This document shows positions 22,854 through 33,419 of a stretch of DNA of 64,000 bases, in pieces. The stretch spans positions 13,218,347 through 13,282,346 of the forward strand of contig CAIIXF020000009.1 of assembly GCA_903813345.2 (NCBI GenBank), read 5' to 3'. Source of the DNA: Owenia fusiformis (taxonomy: Eukaryota; Annelida; Polychaeta; Sabellida; Oweniidae). The notes beneath the pieces were generated by a model. It saw only the letters and a program-made list of their open reading frames with translations, did not search any database and was not told the DNA's origin. The position numbers and the translations under genes were made by a program. Every line of letters begins with the position of its first letter. Position 1 is the stretch's first letter.

Positions 22854-23421
22854 TGTAAGAAATAGGCTTTGATTCAAACATCACAAGGATAATATGGAAA
22901 CTAGCAGGTGAAAATCCAAACAAATGAAGGTGGTACAAGCAAGAGACTTTTAAAATTATATGTCTGTCCTCTCTAAGCTCTGGGGTTTGTCTATGTCAAT
23001 AATCTGCAAAGGGCTAATAAGCTAAGAGATATTACGTAAATTGTTATAGTAATCGTTAAGAGTAACACATATACTATATGTGCAATATCTAAGTTCTATT
23101 TGATACCGAAATAAGTTTGTCTATATTTACCAAATGATTTATTTTTCTATAACATACTGTAGTTAATGCATTTTATGGAAAGCTAATTTGCTCTTTACCG
23201 AAAGCAATAAAGCGATATTCAATAACTTTCGTTGTTGTTCGATATTTTGTCACGTGACCTGGATTCTTGCGAGTTTTAGCCTTTTGCAGATTATTGACAT
23301 CTAGAGAGACCAGAAAAACATTCCATAGATTGGGTATAGGTTTGGTAAATTATTTGTTTTATTTGGTATGTATGGAATATTTATGTACCGAATAAAGAAG
23401 CAGTTCCATAGTGGGCAGAGG

Positions 23422-23499
23422 CCAAGGGAAAAGTAATAGTAAGCTGTACATAGAAGACCTGTCTCTTCTATATACAGCTTACTATTACTTTTCCCTTGG
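23422..23499. repeat. 78-nt near-perfect hairpin
   Basis: Arms of 36 nt (23422-23457 and 23464-23499) pair with a single mismatch around a 6-nt loop; the arms begin CCAAGGGAAAAGTAATAGTA. It lies about 200 bp upstream of the signal-peptide exon at 23696. A microRNA precursor has a similar size, but the near-complete pairing fits a small inverted duplication equally well. Confidence 0.7.
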
Positions 23500-23654
23500 A
23501 CCCCTTGGTCTATCATAAAATCTGTATGTCCGAAAGCTGAACAGTCAAATCAAAGCCTATCAAAATAGCATCGAAACCTATTAGATATCATACTGAATAA
23601 ATATCGTTATCTACCCAATGTCGGATAGATTGAAGATGATCAATCCCTAACCAC

Positions 23655-23695
23655 GTGTAGTTTGTTTTGGTACATCACGTGACCGGAAGTTCAAC
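23655..23695 (+). promoter_or_regulatory. CACGTG / CCGGAAG promoter-like segment
   Basis: CACGTG (E-box type) at the left edge, then TCACGTGACCGGAAG ending six bases before an ATG. CACGTGAC is a USF/MITF-type site and CCGGAAG an ETS-type site; both are common in animal core promoters. Another TCACGTGACC occurs near 23250. Confidence 0.45.
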
Positions 23696-23788
23696 ATGAC
23701 ATCGCCCAAACAACTTTTCGTTGAAGTTTTTGCTGTTTATTCTACTATAGCCGTCGTTTTACAAGTAAATGCAAGTCCAAATACTCAG
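23696..23788 (+). CDS. signal-peptide-like first exon, possibly exon 1 of the SEL1L3-like gene
   Basis: The 31-codon segment starts MTSPKQLFVEVFAVYSTIAV, has a hydrophobic core and a plausible cleavage site after VNA, and ends CAG before the donor GTAATT in phase 0. It follows a promoter-like segment. The next phase-0 acceptor with matching downstream sense is at 38485, where the SEL1L3-like protein begins without a signal peptide of its own. Joining them gives a continuous frame across a 14.7-kb intron that would contain both TIMP genes on the other strand. The link is inference; the exon could belong to another gene. Confidence 0.4.
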
Positions 23789-25904
23789 GTAATTAACCTT
23801 TTAAAGTATTACATATCTACAGTTGTAAAATTTAATATATTCTTGTCAGGTTACAGCTAAAATGATGTCTGGAAAAAATCGTAAAATGTGGAAATCATCA
23901 AAAAAACTAAAAAGTAAAAAATCTACTGTAAAGCCCATTTCACTGTTTTATTTCACCAGCAAAACTTAAAAAATAAGAAATCAAAACACAGATCAGCTCA
24001 TTAAATTATTAGGAAGATACGACACCTCAGAAAATTTCAAATTTTAAAATGACAATTGTACGTGCAGCCATTTCTGAAAAAATATGAGACCATTGAAAGC
24101 CCATGATGAGACAAACTGGGGACAAATCATACTTCATCCGAAGCGCCTTCTTATTTTTTTAGCTTTTTATCACTAATGAACGTTATTATTATACTTCGTT
24201 GAAATGATAAGAAGCCAAAATAGTGATATTTTAACGGCTTGCTCTTAGTCTCTCCAAATCTGAAAACAAATCAGAAACATTATGTCAGAATTACAATGAT
24301 ATTTAGACACACAAGAGCCTGAATCAAGTGAAAAATTTTTGCCATATTAAAAGTCAAATTACTGCGTTCGGTTATTTACTCACACCAAATAAGTAAAAAT
24401 ATAAAGATGACGATCTCAGCTATAAATAAAGTGCAAATCTGTCACGAGGAAGCAGGTACCATTTTGTGAAACAGTGAAATGAGCTGTAGTCTACATGCCT
24501 GTAAACTTAGGCCTGCCTAAGCTTACAGTCAGCACTACAAAATATGTCTGGTACTTCTTCCTGGAAAAGAGTTAGTCTTAATAAACTGTATTTATTTTGT
24601 TTGAAAATGCATTGTGGGGTTACACATTGCCAATGCTGAAATACTGTGTAAATTGCTTAACTCTTTTGACTTGGACATTGACTAATTCATCCTATCAGTA
24701 ACTGTTGGACGTACACTATAGTTGACTCTTACACATATACTATTCTGAATAGAAAATGGCTGCTGCTAGAGCTCAATTCTAAGGACAGTTTTGATCAAAT
24801 ATTCCATGATTCGGACAGTGAAAATGATGATTTAATTTTTATTTTTATTAGATTATTATAATCATGGAGGGTGGTAGAGCCCATGTTATAATAGAACATT
24901 GTTTTATTTTTCTCATTGAAATCATGGTAAATGATGTAACTGTGAGTCTACATGTATATGCTGGAATATGTATGTTTTGATGGTTTCTAATGGAAGAACA
25001 ATATACTGACAGCATTTCATTGACAAAACATCTGACCACTAATTAAGTTATGACTGTTTGAAAATAATCTGTCAAAATTAGTCGATTTTCAGGAGATTAA
25101 TTACCGATTCTAGCAATGTAGCAAATTTGCTAATTACCGATCAAAAGAGTTAAATTTGGAGGATCAGGCAAATTTTGAACTTTTGGCTGCTGTGTAATGT
25201 GGTGGATTGACTTGACCACAGGGCCGATCTGGAAACTAACAAAGGGGGCCTTGAAATTTCAAGTCTGAAAAAATCCTTGGGCCCAAAACCAAAATTAGGC
25301 TCAAACTCTGAAAATTCAAGGCCCAGTAGGCCTATTAATTGAGGCCCTCAAAAAGTTTTAGCCTCTCCCCTCAACCCCCCCCCCCCCAATCAATCTGCCT
25401 GTCTAACATATAAATATATTTTTGATGTTTTGAATATGCGTAATAAAAAGCATTGAAATATGGAAGCAGTGAATGGAAGCAGTGAAATTATTTTAATCCA
25501 CTCATTGATATCATTCACTACTTCACCCATCCAGATATTGATATCAATTCATGAATAGAAATTATATTCAAAATCATAGGATATTTTATACCTCATTCCT
25601 ATTATGATTCACTCATTTATAAGTGACAATGACTTTAATGTAGAGCATGTTTTACAGTGGCGTAGTGTGTAGTGTGGGTATTTTGTGAGTGTACGCCAAG
25701 AGTGAGTGAAGCGAACAAGCTTTGAGGGACCCCCAAGAAAACTTGAAAATGAAATTGCATTTGAGGCGTTCTGGGGCGTTCCAACTAATATGGACTAATA
25801 TCAAGTCAATTATTGGCCATTTTTTCAAGTTTGTGGCAATCCAATATAAAAAAATCATTTTTTCTCTTTTTGAGAGTACGCCGTGGCATGTTATGCGTAT
25901 ATAG
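23789..25904. other. gene-poor intron or intergenic stretch
   Basis: No exon with a recognisable family was found. It includes the degenerate GGGCCCAAAA repeat at 25215-25395 with a run of C, and a short segment at 25650-25890 bounded by GTACGCC-type strings. Confidence 0.4.
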
Positions 25905-26045
25905 AGGATATCCTATGATTTATGAGTGATATGATTTTTATCCACGAATGGATATGATATCTGCACGAGCGAGCGTAGCGAGAGAGTGCAGATATCAATA
26001 TCCACGAGTGGATTAAAATCATATCACGAGTAAATCATAGGATGT
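25905..26045. repeat. hairpin element, about 60-bp arms
   Basis: Left arm (GGATATCCTATGATTTATGA ... GATATCTGCAC) and right arm (GTGCAGATATC ... AAATCATAGGATGTTC) pair almost fully around the loop GAGCGAGCGTAGCGAGAGA. It shares its core with the elements at 13985 and 19060. Confidence 0.75.
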
Positions 26046-26789
26046 TCTTTTTATTCTATAGTTAAAGTCATCATCGGAATCGTCGGAAAAGTGATTTAAT
26101 TCGAATTTTCCAAACGATCCGGCGATGTTGACACTTAGCCTCGTTTTGAGTCTGAAGTAGCAAAAATCCATAAACCATCGCATACGACGTCGTATGTCAT
26201 GGCTAAAACACCGTATGCTATGGTTAAATGAAAATTTGTCAAAAATATCATATTTTACCACTGATTACAAAAATACCGTTTTTATTTTGACATGTTATCC
26301 TATGAATATCATGCTAACTATGGAATAAATGACGCTACGCCATTGTTTTAGATTTCTCATGCCAGTGTACTCTAACATCGATTCATATAGTAATATATGT
26401 ATTTTTGATGGCATTCAATTTAAAGACTTAGGACTAAATCCTGAGACTTTTTTCTTCTTAAGTTTAAATGCCCATAGACGTCAGTTTGAAGATACCTTTA
26501 TGAGAATTTGTTTGCCTAGTCAATAATAGACCAGTGCAAATATTCTTATAGGATGGTGATTCTTTGCAGGTCTTTTTGATGCCTTCAAGTGATTTAACAG
26601 AGGGGCTTTAATCAAAGAAAATCTGATAGCATGCTTTATTGGTGCATCTATATCTGAATATGATCATGTAATGTTATTTATATGTCTCTCATTTTCCTTA
26701 TTTCTTCAATCCTCTCTCGGTCTCTTTGGATAATAGGAAACACATTTCCACCATTGTTTTGGTAGATTCCACATGCACATCGCATTGCC

Positions 26790-27603
26790 TAACCCCCCTA
26801 TCACACCAAACTAGTTCTTACCCGTTCTTGCCAGTCCTACGAAAACGTCCTAAAACGGGCTCAACCTGGCTGTGGTTGGGAAATATGTCTGAAATAATTA
26901 GCTTCTTCGTTCTTAAACAGTCTTCAATACGTCCATCTCGTTCGCAGTTCGTTCAGGTCGCACCAAGTCGGTGTGCAACGTAGTAGAACGCGTCCCTTAG
27001 TCTAGAAGGTCAACATGACCTGATTACAGAACGGTATGGTCGCCATCGAACTTTGAATCGATTCAAAATTCCAATATCACATTCCCGTCTGAGAACGTTC
27101 ATAAAGTTCGTAAATAGACGTAAGAAAGTTGCAGCTACGTTCATTCCGTTCGCACACAGTTTAAGACCAGTTTTGAAGAACGCAGTGGCAACTTGTTTAG
27201 TGTGATAGCTATATTTTTGCTAACTCGTTCATCAGCAGTGTTAAATACGTTCTTAATCAGTTTAAACCCGTTTGCAATTAGTTCTACCTCGTTCTCAACA
27301 CGTCCTCGGACAGTTCAACTCGTTGTTAAAACGTCCCTAGTAGGATTGAAGTACGACGGTTCCGATCGTAGTTCGTCCAGCTCGTCGTTAGTACGTTGTC
27401 ACTCGTTCTAATTGTAGAACGTGACGACCACGAAAACATTTTGAGCATTGTCTAAGTTCTAGAGGACCTACCCGTTCGAGTACGTTCGATGACGTTTGTA
27501 AATAGATCCCAAACGGTTCTTAGTAGGTGCAGTCCGTTCGTACACAGTTGAAGCCCGTTTTCGAGAACGTAGTGAGAACTAGTTTGGTGTGATAGTAGGG
27601 TTA
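26790..27603. mobile_element. 0.81-kb inverted-repeat element rich in CGTTC
   Basis: Ends TAACCCCCCTATCACACC and GGTGTGATAGTAGGGTTA are inverted, and the match extends inward through CAAACTAGTTCT for about 29 bp. The body is full of GTTCGT/ACGTTC phrases; its open frames (for example 26726-26983 and 27193-27411) are by-products of this composition. An internal TTGTTTAGTGTGATAGCTAT near 27195 resembles the end sequence. Confidence 0.75.
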
Positions 27604-28269
27604 ATAACAAAAAGCGGGTTTTTAAATCAGTTCTTTATTCAAAAACAACAGGCTATTATTTACCTTAATATAATAGCATACTATACATTCACATGGCAAA
27701 TCAGAAAAGACTAAAGTTAATGCCTATCTAATTCACCCCGGAATAGCCTGACAACGGTAAAGCCAGATACCGTTGTCACAAATGGCGGACATAACCGTCG
27801 CTTCAATAAGATTTTCATGAATTGTATGTTTAATAGAGCACCTGGACTAAATTCCTTTGGAACAGCAATCAATCAAGTGTCTTAATACTCATTGTACAGT
27901 TAATAATGTTCTACCATTGAAATAAAGTCTTTAATTTAACCATTAATTACCATATGCTGTTGTCTTTGTAAATTACTCAAATTCAGATTCCGTTGTCATT
28001 GACGATATCGAAGACGCTATATATTGTGGCGATTCACGACCCAATTTGATCGAAAATGGGATTTCATGTGGTTCATTATCGCAAGAGCTTAATGCATGCA
28101 CAGAATTAGCGACGACCCCTGGCCTATACGAGACAGAGCACATTTTAAAATAATAGATCCAGCAAACAGTGACGTCCATGTCACGTTGCTCATAAGTAGC
28201 ATATAAGTTCCTAGAAGACGTTGCACATTTTTGTTCTTTACACATCGAGGCAACGTTAAGATGCGACAT

Positions 28270-29225
28270 CTATTGATGGTATAAAAAGAACGTTGTTGTA
28301 ACGTGTCCGTAAAGTTCGTTAGTGTGGAAAACATAACAAACAGGAAAGTAACTCAAACGTTAAAATTCAACGTTGTCAAAACAGGCTTTTAATATCAAAA
28401 TATGGTGGAAAAAAACATGACAAAAACGTTGTGTTCTCACTAAGTCAGTTCATTTCCGAATATTGTTAATGTTAAAATTTAACGTTGTAGAAACGTTTTT
28501 TCGATTTGAATTAACCTCAAAACGTGACGTCAATAATGACGTTCATGGACCGTATTGATCTGACGTTATTTAAATATTCAGCAAAACGTCGATGGATGAT
28601 TGAATTTCAACATTGTGGCTTCAAAATATTTGTGAGTTAAGGAAACGTTACAAAGACGTCAATATGTTCTCACTAAATCGGTTCATTACCGACGTTATTT
28701 TAAAGGGGCAATAAGGCTTGTAGAGAGAAAATAGGAAAATTTTAACTTTTTCTGAGCTATCAAGGCAACAGTTGGCTTTACATCTTCCTCGACATACCTA
28801 TTTTCTTAAAATGTATGGATAAACTATCAATTTCGGCATTAAAAAGTGTAAATTCAGTTCAAAGCTTCAAAAAGGGGACGTCCACTTTTATATTTTTAAG
28901 ATCCACCATGTTTCAAGAGGAATATAATCTGAAATAATGATTATCTAGGGGGTTTCTTTGTAGAAAATAAAAATAGATGTTAGTCTTGATGAAATATCCA
29001 AACTTAAATATATTTTAACACTGGTCCAGGATCGTTGAATGGCCCCTCTGCACTACTTGTTGCACCTTTAACGTTAAAAGTTAACGTTGTCAAAACGTTC
29101 TTACGATGTGAAATAACCTCAAAACGTGACATCGAAAATAATGTACATGTATCGTCCAGATCCAACTTTATAAATAAATAAAAATTCCTAACCCTGCTAG
29201 GTTTTTTTTACACAAACCTGTACAA
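28270..29225. repeat. AACGTT-rich element split by a second repeat
   Basis: Outer parts (about 28280-28710 and 29080-29225) resemble the element at 4099-4520 in reverse orientation, including the end TTTTTTTTACACAAACC. Between them lies a copy of the repeat seen at 1-302, bounded by AAAGGGGCAA and TTGCACCTTT. This is a nested insertion: the AACGTT element is the older host. Confidence 0.65.
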
Positions 29226-29269
29226 ATTGAACTCGAAATTCACTTTATTTTGCTAGTTCGAAAACATCC

Positions 29270-31935
29270 TTAAAACTGTAGCTGAGATAGTGGAAAAGGA
29301 AATTCAATTTCACATGCATAAATAGGGGAATAAGATAGATGTATATGTAGATGATTACAAATCATTTCTAATACATTTATATTCCCACTATTAAAACAGT
29401 TACACTGTTTACCTTCACTATCTTTCCATGCCAGCTGACAAACTGCATCTCTGTAGCACCACCCTGGACCTTTAGAATTATATGGGAGATAGCAGTTCCC
29501 CAGTTTACAGTCAGAGCTACAGATCTATAAACAGATAAATGAACATATATTTTTTAGAACATGTTGTTGTTTGCAGAATGCAGTGAATGGTTAACTTAGT
29601 GAACTGAGAATAATTCATCATATAATTTCATTAGTTTTACTTTATCTCTATTGGGTGAGGGAATGTTTAAACACTATTGTAACAGTTACAAGATTTAAGT
29701 AGTATACCTGACACTCGCAGTGCTGTTTGTAGAGTTTCTTAAAGCCTTTCAAGACAGCTTTGGGTACAGTTGACAACTCAGGGTTGTAGCCACATAGACT
29801 TATATATGGGACACCTTCCCCTGGGAATGGTTCTAAAATACATGTACCAGTAGTGATTTTCTCATTGATATCCTTTTAATTATGTCATGGAATGATACAG
29901 TTCAAATTTTGCTGAATCTCCAAAATTATTATTTGAATTAAACAAGAGTACAAGACTATACCTGCATGTGTCCCCTTGTAGAAAGTTCCTAAAACAAATC
30001 AATATATATAAAGGATTTTTTATATATATTTTTTTTATATATTTATTTTGATTTATCTGCCACAGCATTTTTTATCAGTGGAACATCGAGTGAACCAAGT
30101 TTAGCTTGACACCTTGAGTGTCTCTCTCAATTTTCCAATGAAACCATAATGATCTGTAACTCTTTTCATGCTTTAGTTTATTCAGAAAATAAGATCTTTA
30201 TCATTGTAAATCACTGCAAGTTTAAGTTTGCCACTGTTGTCAATGTAATCCAGATGAAAATAGTTTTTATTCATTTTGGAAAACATGTTCTTTATTATTC
30301 TAAATTACCTGAAAGAATGTTTTTCTTGTCATTGTCCAGGAATGCTCCACATGCACCGCCATGAGGGGCTGTATAGATTTCCTTGGTCATTCCAGTCCAT
30401 CCCAAATCCTTATTTATTTATAATAAATGTTATATAAATACTGATGAATGATATTGTAATAAAAGTCAGAATGAAGTTGCATGGGCTGCTGAATTACTAT
30501 TTGCTAAAAGATCAGCTCATAATCTTTTTCATAAGTATAATATTTAAAGGATAGGTATCGATATGGAGAACTGAATTCAACAATGTTTTTCTCTTAAACC
30601 AATCATTGAAAACATTCTGTAAAAAAACATGGTATTTTATGTAATGTTGACTGATTGACAACAATTTAATGCGAAAATTATTTAGAAATATTTTATATAA
30701 CTGTTTTTGTTAACATTTTTTTGTTTTTTTAGTGCAATTGTTTTTGCTCCTTTCTACCAATTCTTGAGAATGAAATAAAATGTCTTTCCGAACCTTGTTG
30801 GAATAAAATAGCATATACAACATGTTTTTAGACCTCTCAATATTAAAGTTATACAAAAGAATTTTTGGTTGATTTTAAAAAAGTATTCAAAAAATTAAAA
30901 CAAAATCTCCCCAAAATAGATAAAAATCAAGAAAAACCTTTTATTTCATTAACAAGATACTTTTTTAAAATCAACCAAAATTTCCTTTGTACAATTACAA
31001 TATTGAGAGACATGTTGTGTTTATGTCATTTTGTTCCAATGAGGTTCGGAAAGATGTTTTATTTCACTCTGGAAACATGATACCAAGAACAAAACAAGTG
31101 TTTGATGTGTTTTTTAAAACAATATAGATGAAAGTATGTATATCTATTTCAAATTATATTGTTACCATTCAAAAGATGGCCATTAAATTGACAATTTGTA
31201 AGATTTTCAGAAATTTTTGATGACTGGTTTAAGAGAAATGTGTGTTCAAAGAGTTCGCCATATCGATACCCATTCTTTCTTTGAAGTCATACTTATTTGG
31301 CCCAGTTTGTCTCATATACAAGCATTGTGTGTTTTTTGTTTGGCCTTTGTTTTCATTAATAGATATTTATTTTACATACTTTGTAATCTTCGAGGACTTT
31401 AACAGTGAATATCTTGTATCCATCATTAATGTCATCAGGGTTTCCAGTTTTAACCTGGCTCATCACCTTGCACAAAATCACTAAAACATATTTTAAGAGA
31501 AATCTGATGGAGGTTTCCATGGTGTTTGAAAGTTAGAAGGTTTAATCAAAGTGTATTATTTGACTATATTATCAGTGTCCTCTCTAATATTCAAATATTT
31601 TCTGTTTAGATAACTTTGGCATCCTTTCGTTAATATCAGTTGAAATATGAAGTATACTGCCATTGATGGAAAAGTATGGCTTAGTAATAGAGAACCATTT
31701 TAATTCTACAATAAATGTATCTCTTCCATCACCCAAATATAATTTATGAAAAAACTTTATTTACAAGTACATGTATCTTCAAATGCGGAAGTTGGTTTCA
31801 AATAGACTTACCAAAAGATGAAGAACAGTAAGCCTCTTGTGGATGTGGTGTAGCACATCTACATCCAGATGTTATACCAATAGAAGAAAATAAAAGTAGA
31901 CTAACTAACGCTTGTACTATGCATGTTACCATCAT
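29270..31935 (-). CDS. TIMP: tissue inhibitor of metalloproteinases (TIMP), copy A, 5 exons
   Basis: Minus-strand exons are 31935-31812, 31480-31380, 30408-30309, 29832-29708 and 29524-29270. Phases match those of copy B. The product is about 234 residues: signal peptide 1-24, then mature start CRCATPHPQEAYC. That CxC at the N-terminus is the TIMP feature whose first Cys chelates the protease zinc. Family landmarks follow: YKIFTVKVLEDYK, IYTAPHGGACGAF, SLCGY, HCECQ, then the C-domain ICSSDC...GWCYRDAVCQLAW. Role known for the family: secreted inhibitor of matrix metalloproteinases. The acceptor of exon 3 (AATAAATAAG) is weak. The C-terminal end is uncertain: reading on to the TAA at 29270 adds a tail with no counterpart in copy B, and a GTAAAC donor-like site lies within the exon. 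Confidence 0.85.
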
Positions 31936-32098
31936 ATTTTCGTTTATGATTTTTGAAATAGTAGATGTACTATTATAGTAGTTTTGAAAAACTGTTAATC
32001 ACGATGACTTTGATGTAAAATTATTTCATGCTTTCATTTCTAAATTTCATTCAAATGATCTTCATACCAGATGATTGATTTATTACTCGGATATTTGC

Positions 32099-32539
32099 AA
32101 TTACCCAAATGCGAGTAGGTAGTTACCAGTTTCACCACCAGGTGGCTGATTCGGGTCAATTAACATGGCAGGTATATAAGAAAGTTCCCTTAAACTTGAA
32201 TATTATCAATTTAAGTGGCTCAATTTTAATATAACCCTTATGTGTCTGATACTTATACTAATGAAAATATGTCCAGTAAAGCAAAATATTATCTGTCCAC
32301 TAAAAGAAAAGATATTTCATTTTTTGTGATTTTATAGCATGGGGTCTATGGGGAATCTCCCCGAGCTAGAAGTCACATTTTCAAAGAAAATTAATTTTTC
32401 AAAGTTGATAAACACTTTTTAAAATCACATTTCTAGATGTAATTTTACATGTAGATTTCAAATATGATATTACTTTGACTGAATTTTGAATTTTTAATGA
32501 TAGTAAATCAAGATTATTTCTACTCGCATCTGGGTTATT
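32099..32539. mobile_element. inverted-repeat element with CTCF-like motif, copy 1
   Basis: Ends around CCCAAATGCGAGTAGGTAG and CTACTCGCATCTGGGTTATT are inverted. CCACCAGGTGGC at 32135-32146 fits the CTCF core consensus at every position. A second copy lies at 60643-61081. It sits between the two TIMP genes. Confidence 0.7.
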
Positions 32540-33419
32540 AACAGTGACACAATGCATACAGCCAAAGTTTTATGATGGCATTCATACAATTATTAAAACA
32601 TGTATAATTTGTGTTGTTAAGTGGTATGAAGCACAATGCTAAAATTATTAGTGATAGCATTGGGCTTTCAAGATCTCTTGAAATCCCATGGTGATAGACT
32701 GTATTTAAAACCCTTGGGTGCCCCTACTTGTTATGCTTTTTGACGAATCAATAACCAGATATTTTGGGGATTTTATGTGAATATTTCATGAAAAAGAATA
32801 TTAAAAACCTTAGAAATAAGAGTATTTTTCCGTGAACTTATTGAATGACCTGGTACAGGACAATCCATCAGCAATTGCATTTCCAACATATCATTATGAG
32901 CTAATGAGCTGATTTTATCTGAACTGTTAGTTCATTTGTAGAATGTTAGTTTTTTCAAGGTTTGTAGTAAAAAATCTACATACATGTACTTGAACAATGT
33001 AAAAATTTGCTTCTTTATTATTCATCATATTTTATTCATGCTAGAATTTTGTATAAGTTACAGAACATGAGATATATAGAAAATGTAATTGGCCAAAAGG
33101 TGTGTTTCTATTAATTTTCTCTTCAAAGGAGTGGACTAATGTCACTAGATAATGTTAATTTGTGAACCATTTAAAAGCAACCCAAGTCCTGGCATGGCTT
33201 GTTGGATTTCTGTCTCATACACCCCCACCAATATTTGGTCAGGTCCCATGTACACATAGGTACACCTGTAATAAAACATTAAAATATATATAAATGATGG
33301 CTATACCTTTACAATGGTATATTGAATTAGTCAAAAGTGACCACCCTCAAATTTTGGGGAAAATTAACAAAATGAATGACTCAAGCTGGCTACAGGCCTT
33401 GGTTTTTTTAATTATACTG

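Noticed and set aside
27973-28334. Cys-containing minus-strand frames of 98 and 81 residues
   Set aside because: No recognisable domain, splice context or partner exon, and the position is at the edge of the AACGTT repeat. A protein search would settle it.
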